Shown piece after piece: positions 33,847 to 42,085 of a stretch of 64,000 bases of DNA. The DNA is from an uncultured Algibacter sp. (GTDB lineage: Bacteria > Bacteroidota > Bacteroidia > Flavobacteriales > Flavobacteriaceae). The notes beneath the pieces are model-generated. The model did not search any database. It worked only from the letters and a program-made list of their open reading frames with translations, and was not told the DNA's origin. The position numbers and the translations under genes are program-made. The first letter of the stretch is position 1; each line of letters begins with the position of its first letter. The DNA is taken from contig NZ_CANKXG010000007.1 in NCBI RefSeq assembly GCF_947487575.1, positions 204,824 through 268,823 on the forward strand. Direction: 5' to 3'.

Positions 33847-34686
33847 TTGGAAACTATTTTAAATTATTTTGAAACCATTCCGCCAATTCATAGGGGAGCT
33901 ATTATTGTTGGAGGGTTAACTTTTTTCTGGATTTTAGAAGGAGCAATGCCTTTGTTTAATTTTAATTACAAAAAATGGAAACATGCAGTTCCAAATATAT
34001 TTTTCACCATCACAACAGTTGCCATAAATCTTCCAATGGCGTTTCTTTTATTACTTTCTGCCGATTGGGTAATGGTAAGCAATTTCGGGATTCTTAATTG
34101 GTTACCAGAAATGTCTTTAGCTTTATATGTTGTTTTAGGCGTATTTTTAATGGATTTTTTTGGTGCATATTTACCACACCTTATTGAGCATAAAGTACCG
34201 CCATTGTGGATGGTACATTTGGTTCATCATTCCGATCATAAAGTAGATGCTACAACAGCCAATAGACATCACCCAATAGAGAGTATTATTAGATATACAT
34301 TTACCTTAATTGGTGTTATTGCAATAGGCGCTCCAATCGGTTTAATTATGTTGTATCAATCTTTGTCAATTATTGCAACACAGTTTAGTCATTCAAACAT
34401 TAAATTGCCTAAAAAAGTAGACAAATTAATAAGCTATGTGTTAGTTTCTCCTGATATGCACAAAGTACATCATCACTACAAAATGCCATACACAGATTCT
34501 AACTACGGAAATATCTTTTCAGTTTGGGATAGATTATTTGGAACCTATATGGAATTAGACACTGATAAAATAGTCTATGGCGTAGATGTATTTCCTGATG
34601 AAACTAAAAATGGGAATATTAAAGATTTACTAAAACAACCATTTCAGAAATACCAGAAACCAACTTCATTTGAGACTAAAAATTAG
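33847..34686 (+). CDS. Fatty acid hydroxylase / sterol desaturase family protein
   Basis: 279 residues from TTG 33847 ((M)ETILNYFETIPP), the only reasonable start. Four to five membrane helices and the di-iron histidine boxes: HLIEHKVPPLWMVHLVHHSDHKVD, NRHHP and HKVHHHYKMP, so the metal site is complete. These enzymes hydroxylate or desaturate lipids (carotenoids, fatty acids, sterol-like). Its 3' end overlaps the convergent DUF2721 gene by 4 bases. Substrate unknown. Confidence 0.88.
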   Translation: METILNYFETIPPIHRGAIIVGGLTFFWILEGAMPLFNFNYKKWKHAVPNIFFTITTVAINLPMAFLLLLSADWVMVSNFGILNWLPEMSLALYVVLGVFLMDFFGAYLPHLIEHKVPPLWMVHLVHHSDHKVDATTANRHHPIESIIRYTFTLIGVIAIGAPIGLIMLYQSLSIIATQFSHSNIKLPKKVDKLISYVLVSPDMHKVHHHYKMPYTDSNYGNIFSVWDRLFGTYMELDTDKIVYGVDVFPDETKNGNIKDLLKQPFQKYQKPTSFETKN

Positions 34687-35078
34687 TTTTCATCAATATC
34701 ACTAATATGCTCTTCCCAAGCTTTTGCTGAAATTTGAATTTCAACTATTAAAAGTGCAAGCGATACAATTAGTAAAATTAAAGCCAAGCCAAAAATCCAT
34801 ACAGCGATAGTATTTTGCTGAATGTAAATTAAAAACATAGTTAATACACAAAATAATAAACTAGTTATACCCAAAATTTGCATGTATCTGGTAAGGTATA
34901 ACCGATGCTTTATGTTTTTAATTTGCTTATAAAAACGCTTGTCATGATTATTTTGATACTTATCATATAAATCTCTAATTGCAGAAGTATAAGCTATAAA
35001 TCTGTTGGTATAAGCTAGCATAATAAGAGAAATAGCAGAAAATAAAAGGGCAGGTGTAGTTAGAGTAAGTTCTTCCAT
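34683..35078 (-). CDS. DUF2721-family membrane protein
   Basis: 131 residues with about three membrane helices (ALLFSAISLIMLAYTNRF, ILGITSLLFCVLTMFLIYI, WIFGLALILLIVSLALLIVEI) and a charged loop with YKQIKNIKHRLYLTRYMQI between the first two. This is the layout of DUF2721 proteins. Function unknown. Confidence 0.78.
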   Translation of the reverse strand: MEELTLTTPALLFSAISLIMLAYTNRFIAYTSAIRDLYDKYQNNHDKRFYKQIKNIKHRLYLTRYMQILGITSLLFCVLTMFLIYIQQNTIAVWIFGLALILLIVSLALLIVEIQISAKAWEEHISDIDEN

Positions 35079-35146
35079 AATTCAAATTTCTTTTAATTTT
35101 TTCCAACATCAAATAAAAAAGTGTAATATTTTTCTAATTTAGTTGC

Positions 35147-36418
35147 ATGCAAGAAGACTTCCTACATTATATCTGGAAACACAAAAAAATTGAATTCAAT
35201 AATTTAAAAACAACTTTAGGGCAATCTATTGTAATTTCTAATGTTGGGCAACATAATTTTAATTCAGGACCAGATTTCTTTAATGCAAAACTCAAAATAG
35301 GAGATCAGCTTTGGGCGGGAAATGTTGAAATTCATATTAAATCTTCAGACTGGTTTTTACATAATCATGAAACTGACAAGGCTTATGATAATGTGATTCT
35401 TCATGTCGTTTGGGAAGATGATACAGAAGTATTTAGAAAGGATAATACAGCCATACCAACTTTAGAGTTGAAAGATATAATTGACACGTCGTTATTAAAC
35501 AACTATGAAAAACTATTTATTAAACAAAGCAAATGGATTAATTGCGAACATGATTTTGCATCGACAGATGATTTTGTCTTAAATAATTGGATAGAACGAT
35601 TATATTTTGAACGTTTAGAACGAAAATCTGAATCCATAGAAACGCTATTAGCAGAATCAAAAAACGATTGGGAAGCTGTATTATTTAAAATGCTAACTAA
35701 AAATTTCGGACTAAAAGTAAATGGAGAATCATTTTTTAGTTTGGCAAAATCTATAGACTTTTCAATAATTAGAAAAACACAATCAAGCCCTCTTCTTTTA
35801 GAAGCCTTATTATTTGGGCAATCCGGTTTGTTAGAACAAGATGTTGAAGGTGCTTATTATTCAAATTTGGTAAATGAATATCAATTTTTAAAGCAAAAAT
35901 TCAACCTTCAAAATAGTCAAGTTTTACCAATTCAATTTTTTAGATTACGACCACCAAATTTCCCTACTATTAGATTATCGCAGTTAGCAAGCCTTTACAA
36001 TAAACACCAAAATTTATTTTCAAAAATCATAGAATTAAATCAATTAGAAGACTTTTATGAACTTTTTAAAGTATCAACTTCAGAGTTTTGGAATGCACAT
36101 TATACCTTTCAAAAGGAATCAAAATCTTCCACAAAAACATTATCAAAATCATTTATAGACTTATTGCTTATAAATACTATTCTTCCAATAAAATTCAGTT
36201 ATGCAAAACAAAAAGGAGAAGAAATAGATTCTGAAATTATAAAAATAGTTTCAGCATTAACTGCCGAAAAAAACAGCATAATTAACAAGTTTAATAGTTT
36301 GAAAAAAGTGTCAAAATCGGCATTAGAATCGCAATCACTAATTCAGCTTAAAACAGAATATTGCGACAAGAATAAATGCTTGCAATGTGCAATTGGAAAT
36401 TCTCTTATAAACAAATAA
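35147..36418 (+). CDS. DUF2851-family protein
   Basis: 423 residues: MQEDFLHYIWKHKKIEFNNLKT, GPDFFNAKLKIG, WAGNVEIHIKSSDWFLHNHETD, YDNVILHVVWEDD. These are signature blocks of DUF2851, a family largely confined to Bacteroidota with an endonuclease-like look (conserved E-I-H, W and D/H residues), though no activity is known to me. C-terminus has a Cys cluster YCDKNKCLQCAIG, a possible metal site. Followed closely by the PspC-like gene. Confidence 0.85.
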   Translation: MQEDFLHYIWKHKKIEFNNLKTTLGQSIVISNVGQHNFNSGPDFFNAKLKIGDQLWAGNVEIHIKSSDWFLHNHETDKAYDNVILHVVWEDDTEVFRKDNTAIPTLELKDIIDTSLLNNYEKLFIKQSKWINCEHDFASTDDFVLNNWIERLYFERLERKSESIETLLAESKNDWEAVLFKMLTKNFGLKVNGESFFSLAKSIDFSIIRKTQSSPLLLEALLFGQSGLLEQDVEGAYYSNLVNEYQFLKQKFNLQNSQVLPIQFFRLRPPNFPTIRLSQLASLYNKHQNLFSKIIELNQLEDFYELFKVSTSEFWNAHYTFQKESKSSTKTLSKSFIDLLLINTILPIKFSYAKQKGEEIDSEIIKIVSALTAEKNSIINKFNSLKKVSKSALESQSLIQLKTEYCDKNKCLQCAIGNSLINK

Positions 36419-36462
36419 AGCTATAAACTTTTAAACTAAAAAAGTAAGTCTTAAATTGCAAC

Positions 36463-36690
36463 ATGAACAATATTTATAAACCCTTATTGTTTTTTCAAAA
36501 GCATGGATATTACGTTTGCCAGCGTATAGCAGATCGTTTCGGTATTAGAGCCAAAGTGGTAAGAACTTCTTTTATGTATTTAACTTTTGTTACTGTTGGT
36601 TTTGGTTTTGCATTATATTTATTTTTGGCATTCTGGATGCGTATTAAAGATTTAGTTTATACAAAACGCTCATCGGTTTTTGATTTATGA
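36463..36690 (+). CDS. Small PspC-domain-like membrane protein
   Basis: 75 residues. YYVCQRIADRFGIRAKVVRTSFMYLTFVTVGFGFALYLFLAFWM matches the PspC fold (helix plus membrane segment) seen in phage-shock and stress membrane proteins. Its stop overlaps the K+ channel gene start by 4 bases (ATGA), which implies translational coupling. Confidence 0.8.
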   Translation: MNNIYKPLLFFQKHGYYVCQRIADRFGIRAKVVRTSFMYLTFVTVGFGFALYLFLAFWMRIKDLVYTKRSSVFDL

Positions 36691-37706
36691 ATCCACTTAT
36701 AACCTTTTTTAGGACTAAAATTTATACAGCTATATTACTGCTAGTCATAATTATGATGATTGGTGTTACAGGTTATGTGATGATTTCTGGATATTCATTA
36801 GTTGATGCATTTTACATGACTGTGATAACTATGAGTACGGTAGGTTTTGGAGAAGTTTATCCGCTTGACGACGAATCTAAAATATTCACAATATTCTTAA
36901 TATTAGCAAGCGTTGTTATTGTCGGATACGCTTTGTCTATAATTACAGAATACATTTTAAGTAAAAATGATGTTGAAGAATTAAAACACAAAAAGATGCA
37001 AAAAAAGATTGATAGTTTTAAAAACCACATCGTAATTTGTGGTTATGGGAGAAATGGAAAGCAGGCTGCTAGAAAACTAAAAGCATACGATAAGCAGTTT
37101 GTTGTTATAGAAAAAGACAAAGAGTTAGAAGAACGTTTACAACTGGATGATGTGCCCTATGTAATTGGAAACGCTAATGAAGATGAAACTTTAATTACTG
37201 CAGGTGTAGAAAGAGCGGCATGTTTTATTTCTGCATTACCAAATGATGCTGATAATTTGTTTGTAGTGCTTTCTGCAAGGCAATTAAATAGAAAAATAAA
37301 CATTATCAGCCGTGCTTCAAATGAATCCTCTTATGATAAATTAAAATATGCAGGAGCAAATAATGTAATATTACCAGACAAAATAGGAGGTGACCATATG
37401 GCGTCTCTTGTTGTAGTTCCTGGCTTAATGGAATTTATTGATAATTTATCAATTGTAGGAAAGTCTGATATTAATATTGAAGAGGTTGCAGTAGAAAAAT
37501 TTTATGATTCTGAAAAGCCTAGAACTATTAAAGATTTAGATTTACGTAAAAATACTGGATGTACAGTAATTGGCTATAAAGATGAAAATGGCGAATATAT
37601 TGTTAATCCTGAGGCAGAAATGAAATTGGCACGTAATTCAAAAATTATTGTTTTAGGACGACCAGAGCAAATAAAAGCCTTAAATTCTGAATATGATATT
37701 GATTAG
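36687..37706 (+). CDS. Two-helix potassium channel with RCK (TrkA-N) regulatory domain
   Basis: 339 residues. Two membrane helices bracket the pore loop with selectivity filter TVGFGE (51-56). Then a Rossmann RCK domain begins IVICGYGRNGKQAAR (116-129) and includes VVIEKDKE and IGNANEDETLITAG, and a TrkA-C-like end (VIGYKDENGEYIVNP). The architecture is that of MthK/Kch-type ligand-gated K+ channels. It is coupled to the PspC-like gene, which could link the channel to envelope stress (inference). Confidence 0.92.
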   Translation: MNPLITFFRTKIYTAILLLVIIMMIGVTGYVMISGYSLVDAFYMTVITMSTVGFGEVYPLDDESKIFTIFLILASVVIVGYALSIITEYILSKNDVEELKHKKMQKKIDSFKNHIVICGYGRNGKQAARKLKAYDKQFVVIEKDKELEERLQLDDVPYVIGNANEDETLITAGVERAACFISALPNDADNLFVVLSARQLNRKINIISRASNESSYDKLKYAGANNVILPDKIGGDHMASLVVVPGLMEFIDNLSIVGKSDINIEEVAVEKFYDSEKPRTIKDLDLRKNTGCTVIGYKDENGEYIVNPEAEMKLARNSKIIVLGRPEQIKALNSEYDID

Positions 37707-37814
37707 TAATTTTGCTTTTTTAACAGGCTTTGTTTTAAAAAATCATTTTTTTTTAGCATCTTGCTTGCTTTTAATAAGAATTATTCAATAAAAACTAACT
37801 AACCCACATAACTT

Positions 37815-39446
37815 ATGAAGAAGTATCTTCTTTCAATTTTTACATTAATAATTCCATTTTTAACATTTGCGCAGGAAACAGTCGAAAAAGGTTTAGACCA
37901 ACAAATAGATGAAGCATTTCAACCTGTAGCAGATGGTTTTTTTGATTTTATATTCTTTCCAATTTACAAAAGTGATGCTATTACAATTCCTTTTGTACTA
38001 GTTTTACTAGTAGGTAGTGCATTATTTTTTACTATTTATTTCAAGTTTCCAAATATTTTACACTTCAAAACAGCAATAAATGTTGTTAGAGGTAAATTTG
38101 ATGATATAGATCATCCAGTTGTAGAACCAGCTTATGGTGATGTAACACCAGGAGGAGATTCTATAGAAACTATAAGAGATGAAAGCGAAGAAGGAGAAGT
38201 ATCACACTTTCAAGCACTAGCAACAGCAGTTTCTGGAACCGTTGGAAATGGAAATATTGCAGGTGTAGCTTTAGCAATTGCTTTAGGTGGGCCAGGTGCA
38301 ACATTTTGGATGATTGTTTGTGGTTTATTAGGAATGTCTACAAAGTTTGTTGAATGTACTTTAGGTGTTCAATATAGAGATGTTGGAGAAGATGGAACTG
38401 TTTACGGCGGGCCAATGTACTATATTAGTAAAGGTCTAAAAGAAAAAGGCTTTGGAATGGTTGGTAAAATTGCTGCTGTATTTTTTGCAATTTTTTGTAT
38501 TGGTGGATCTTTTGGTGGTGGAAATGCTGCACAGTCTAATCAAGCAACCATTGTATTAAAAGAATTAATGGGATTGGAAAGCTCAAGTGCGGGTGCTATT
38601 ATTGGATTGGTACTTGCTGTTTTAGTTGGTATAATCATTATTGGCGGTATTAAAAGAATTGCTCAAGTAACTGAGAAAGTTGTCCCTTTTATGGCTGTTA
38701 TGTATTTGATAGCATGTTTATATATTATTGGAACTAACTTTTCATTTATAGATGATGCTTTCGGTTTAATTTTTAGAGAAGCATTTAACCCTACAGCATT
38801 TGGTGTTGGTAGTATTATAGGTGTTCTATTAGTAGGATTCCAAAGAGCCGCTTTTTCAAACGAAGCTGGTGCAGGTTCAGCATCTATTGCACACTCAGCG
38901 GTAAGAACTAAATATTCAGCATCTGAAGGTTTAGTGGCGTTATTAGAACCATTTATTGATACAGTTGTTATCTGTACAATGACGGCTTTGGTTATTATCA
39001 TATTCAATTTTGGCGGTGGTGATGGTGCGATATTTCAATATGGAGGCGATGGTTCAGGTGCAGTATTAATTGATGGTGTTGCTTATGAAGGAGCTGGAAT
39101 TACATCACAGGCATTTGCAGCTTACATACCTTACTCTAACGTATTCTTAACTATAGCGGTTGTTTTATTCGCAGTATCAACTATGATATCATGGTCTTAT
39201 TACGGATTACAATCTTGGAAATTTTTATTCGGTAGAGGTAAAGTAGCAGATTTAACATATAAATTATTATTCTTATTATTTGTAATTATTGGAGCTGCGG
39301 CTAGTATGGGGTCAATCTGGAAATTCTCAGATGCAATGATTTTTGCAATGATTTTCCCAAATATGGTTGGTTTATTTTTCTTATTCCCTGTTGTTAAAAA
39401 GCAATTAAAAAGATATCTTGGTGCTATAAAAGAAGCCAAAGAATAA
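37815..39446 (+). CDS. Sodium:alanine symporter family protein (AGCS)
   Basis: 543 residues. An N-terminal signal-like segment MKKYLLSIFTLIIPFLTFAQ precedes a short linker and about 10 to 11 membrane helices. Family blocks: HFQALATAVSGTVGNGNIAGVALAI, GPMYYISKGL, GGSFGGGNAAQSNQ, FQRAAFSNEAGAGSASIAHSA, TMISWSYYGLQSWKFLFG. These are the AlsT/GlyP-type amino-acid:cation symporters. Alanine or glycine uptake is likely. The exported extension is common in Bacteroidota members. Confidence 0.92.
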   Translation: MKKYLLSIFTLIIPFLTFAQETVEKGLDQQIDEAFQPVADGFFDFIFFPIYKSDAITIPFVLVLLVGSALFFTIYFKFPNILHFKTAINVVRGKFDDIDHPVVEPAYGDVTPGGDSIETIRDESEEGEVSHFQALATAVSGTVGNGNIAGVALAIALGGPGATFWMIVCGLLGMSTKFVECTLGVQYRDVGEDGTVYGGPMYYISKGLKEKGFGMVGKIAAVFFAIFCIGGSFGGGNAAQSNQATIVLKELMGLESSSAGAIIGLVLAVLVGIIIIGGIKRIAQVTEKVVPFMAVMYLIACLYIIGTNFSFIDDAFGLIFREAFNPTAFGVGSIIGVLLVGFQRAAFSNEAGAGSASIAHSAVRTKYSASEGLVALLEPFIDTVVICTMTALVIIIFNFGGGDGAIFQYGGDGSGAVLIDGVAYEGAGITSQAFAAYIPYSNVFLTIAVVLFAVSTMISWSYYGLQSWKFLFGRGKVADLTYKLLFLLFVIIGAAASMGSIWKFSDAMIFAMIFPNMVGLFFLFPVVKKQLKRYLGAIKEAKE

Positions 39447-39464
39447 ATATTTTAAATAAATTAT

Positions 39465-40343
39465 ATGAAATCCCATTTCACGTTTTCTAAAGAACAGCGA
39501 AATGGGATTTTTTTATTATTAATTCTCATTGTAATATTTCAATGTATTTATTTTTTTGTTGATTTATCTTCAGACACTATTGAAGTAAACAAAGAGGAAT
39601 TAACTAAATTTACTAAAGAAATAGATTCTTTAAAGTTGGTTCAGTTAGAGGAAAGTAAGTCAAAAACATACCCATTCAATCCAAATTTTATAACAGACTA
39701 TAAAGGGGCTACTTTAGGAATGACTAATCAAGAAATAGATAGGTTATTAGCATTCAGAAAACAAAATAAATGGATTAATTCCGCCAAACAATTTCAAGAT
39801 ATTACTAAAGTTTCAGATTCGCTATTAGAAGCAATATCTCCCTTTTTCAAATTTCCAGAATGGGTAACAAATCCTAAGCCTAAAACAGGTTCAAGCTACA
39901 GCTATAACAACAAGCCAAAAACCTACGCGCAAAAACAAGATTTAAATACTGCAACAGCACAACAACTTCAAAAAGTAAACGGTATTGGTAAGGTGTTTTC
40001 AGACCGAATTATAAAGTATAGAAATAAATCAAAAGGTGGATTTATCGCGGATATAGAGCTTAATAATGTTTATGGTTTAGAACCAGAAGTTGTAGAAAAA
40101 ATCACAAAACTATTCACCGTAAAAACACCTAAGGCTGTTAGTAAAATCAATTTAAATTTAGCTACTGTTGACGATTTAGTTACCATCCCGCATATAGATT
40201 ATGATTTAGCACACAATATTGTTGAGCAACGTCAACTAAGAGAAGGTTACAAATCAATAGGCGAATTAACAAAAGTTAAAGACTTTCCTGTAAATAAAAT
40301 CAAGATAATTGAATTATATTTGCACTTCGAAAAAGAAAACTAA
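39465..40343 (+). CDS. ComEA-like helix-hairpin-helix membrane protein
   Basis: 292 residues: one N-terminal membrane helix (GIFLLLILIVIFQCIYFFVDL), then three HhH-type units, LGMTNQEIDRLLAFRKQNKWINS, LNTATAQQLQKVNGIGKVFSDRIIKYR and LNLATVDDLVTIPHIDYDLAHNIVEQR. Repeated hairpins resemble ComEA, which binds incoming DNA in natural transformation. Stop and the next ATG are directly adjacent. DNA binding is inferred; the conserved pairing with an acyl-CoA dehydrogenase is unexplained. Confidence 0.82.
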   Translation: MKSHFTFSKEQRNGIFLLLILIVIFQCIYFFVDLSSDTIEVNKEELTKFTKEIDSLKLVQLEESKSKTYPFNPNFITDYKGATLGMTNQEIDRLLAFRKQNKWINSAKQFQDITKVSDSLLEAISPFFKFPEWVTNPKPKTGSSYSYNNKPKTYAQKQDLNTATAQQLQKVNGIGKVFSDRIIKYRNKSKGGFIADIELNNVYGLEPEVVEKITKLFTVKTPKAVSKINLNLATVDDLVTIPHIDYDLAHNIVEQRQLREGYKSIGELTKVKDFPVNKIKIIELYLHFEKEN

Positions 40344-41513
40344 ATGAACAGTATTTACTTCACAGAAGAGCATAATCTTTTTAGAAAAAGCCTTCAACAT
40401 TTTTTAAAAAAAGAAGTTGTTCCACATATTGAAAAGTGGGAAAAAGCAGGGAGTATTGAGCGTTTTATCTGGAAAGAATTTGGAGAAATGGGATTCTTCG
40501 GGATTAACTATCCTGAGGCTTATGGAGGTATGAACCTAGATTTGTTTTATACCATAATTTTCTTAGAAGAACTTCAAAAAATAAACTCAGGAGGATTTGC
40601 TGCAGCAATATGGGCACATGCTTATTTGGCAATGACACATTTAAATGCCGAAGGTAGTGAGGCTATCAAACAAGAATATTTAGTACCAAGTATAGTAGGT
40701 GATAAAATTGGTTGTCTTTGTATTACAGAACCCTTTGGCGGAAGCGATGTAGCAGGTATGAGAACAACGGCAGTTAAAAAAGGAGACCATTACATTATAA
40801 ATGGATCAAAAACATTTATAACCAATGGTGTAAGTAGTGATTATTTGGTCGTGGCTGCAAAAACAACACCAGAATTGGGTAATAAAGGCATTAGTATATT
40901 TGTTCTAGATAGAGATATGGCAGGTATATCTGCAACCAAATTAGACAAACTAGGTTGGCGTGCTTCAGATACAGGAGAAATAGCCTTTGATAATGTGAAG
41001 GTACCAGCGGAAAACCTTCTAGGAAAAGAAAATCAAGGCTTTTCATATATCATGCAACACTTTTCGTTAGAGCGATTAATTATGGGAGTTAATGCCCATG
41101 CACGTGCAGAATTCGCCTTAGAATATGCATTACAATACATGAGCGAGCGACAAGCCTTTGGTAAATCTATCGATAAATTTCAAGCGTTAAGGCACCGTAT
41201 GTCAGATTTGTATACAGAAATGGAATTTTGTAAAACCTTCAACTATGCAGTAACAGCTAGGTTAAACAAAGGCGAGTATGTTGTTAAAGAAGCTACCATG
41301 TCAAAACTTAAAACCACCAAAATGGCAGATGAGGTCATTTATGAATGCCTTCAATTTTTGGGCGGTTACGGTTACATGGAAGAGTACCCAATGGCACGCC
41401 TCTTGCGAGATAGCAGGTTAGGACCAATAGGAGGGGGAACCTCAGAAATTTTACGTGAGATTATTGCTAAAATAATAATTGATAAAAAAGAATATCGTCC
41501 AGCAACTAAGTAG
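40344..41513 (+). CDS. Acyl-CoA dehydrogenase
   Basis: 389 residues, FAD-dependent: FFGINYPEAYGGMNLD, CLCITEPFGGSDVAGMRTTA, DHYIINGSKTFITNG, RQAFGKSIDKFQALRH, FLGGYGYMEEYPMARLLRDSRLGPIGGGTSEILREII. The end has IGGGTSEI in place of the YEGT of medium-chain enzymes, while FSLERLIMG resembles the catalytic-Glu helix of long-chain and isovaleryl types. Long- or branched-chain substrates are therefore more likely (inference). Directly follows the HhH gene. A decayed second copy of its 3' end lies at 41528-41575. Confidence 0.93.
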   Translation: MNSIYFTEEHNLFRKSLQHFLKKEVVPHIEKWEKAGSIERFIWKEFGEMGFFGINYPEAYGGMNLDLFYTIIFLEELQKINSGGFAAAIWAHAYLAMTHLNAEGSEAIKQEYLVPSIVGDKIGCLCITEPFGGSDVAGMRTTAVKKGDHYIINGSKTFITNGVSSDYLVVAAKTTPELGNKGISIFVLDRDMAGISATKLDKLGWRASDTGEIAFDNVKVPAENLLGKENQGFSYIMQHFSLERLIMGVNAHARAEFALEYALQYMSERQAFGKSIDKFQALRHRMSDLYTEMEFCKTFNYAVTARLNKGEYVVKEATMSKLKTTKMADEVIYECLQFLGGYGYMEEYPMARLLRDSRLGPIGGGTSEILREIIAKIIIDKKEYRPATK

Positions 41514-41527
41514 CATATTTTTTTTTA

Positions 41528-41575
41528 GTAAAAATCATAATCGACAAAAAAGAGTACAAGCTAGCAACCAAATGA
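41528..41575 (+). pseudogene. Remnant of a second acyl-CoA dehydrogenase C-terminus
   Basis: The frame reads VKIIIDKKEYKLATK then TGA. The intact gene just upstream ends AKIIIDKKEYRPATK then TAG. The two differ by several synonymous and three non-synonymous changes, so this is the leftover tail of a diverged paralogue, or of a duplication whose body was deleted. No start or other part of that copy remains. Confidence 0.8.
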
Positions 41576-41617
41576 TTTGTTGTTTAACTGTGTCATTTAT
41601 AGATGTATAGAGAGCTA

Positions 41618-41650
41618 GGGCGTTACCTAGAAGGGGCGGGATTTCCACTA
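41618..41650. repeat. Partial copy of the inverted-end dispersed element
   Basis: GGGCGTTACCTAGAAGGGGC then GGGATTTCC matches only the GGGCGTTACC...GG-CTTTC end of the family at 12247 and 32319. The other end is missing. Confidence 0.65.
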
Positions 41651-41670
41651 TATCTTTTGTTTTTTTTGTC

Positions 41671-41690
41671 ATTCCTGCGAAGGCAGGAAT
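41671..41690. repeat. Dispersed 20-bp palindrome, perfect copy
   Basis: ATTCCTGCGAAGGCAGGAAT preceded by GTC, identical to 1061-1080 including the GTC. Confidence 0.9.
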
Positions 41691-42085
41691 CTATTAACCA
41701 AATTATAGTTTCACACTAAGTTTATTTCTATTTTATATAAAGCAAAACGATGCTGTTTCAATCCCTGCACGAATCTTTGCTGTTGTTAAAAGACAAACAC
41801 CATATGTTGACACTATGAAGCTTGCCTCATAAAAAAAATAAGATTTTATTTGTTTAAATCATAGAATATGCAGATTGTTGCTAACATCTGTTTTTAAGCC
41901 GAAAGTTTTTTGTTTTTGGAGAGGTTTGTTTAACAGTTTTGTATACAAATCGTTGCTGTAATTCGTCCGAAGGACAATCTAATTGAACCTAAATAAATAT
42001 GGCATTTTAAGCGTAATCTCCGTTTAGGAAATCCGCAAGCAATGATTTTTAGAGATTGTTAGGTATATGTTTACCTATTTTAAAC

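Larger units (their letters stand above)
41514..42085. other. Gene-free scar region before the acquired oxidoreductase
   Basis: About 570 bases with no intact gene. In order: remnant of an acyl-CoA dehydrogenase 3' end (41528-41575), partial dispersed element (41618-41650), 20-bp palindrome (41671-41690), then about 390 bases of unknown sequence, including an imperfect palindromic block near 41990-42064 with inverted AATCTC and GAGATT. This mosaic looks like a site of repeated insertion and deletion. Confidence 0.6.

Noticed and set aside
41990..42064. Integron-type attC site
   Set aside because: GTTAGGT at the right end fits a core site, but the left partner ACCTAAA is imperfect and no integron integrase or cassette array is present; the xer-like gene at 44825 is not IntI-like. 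Only an imperfect palindrome can be claimed.
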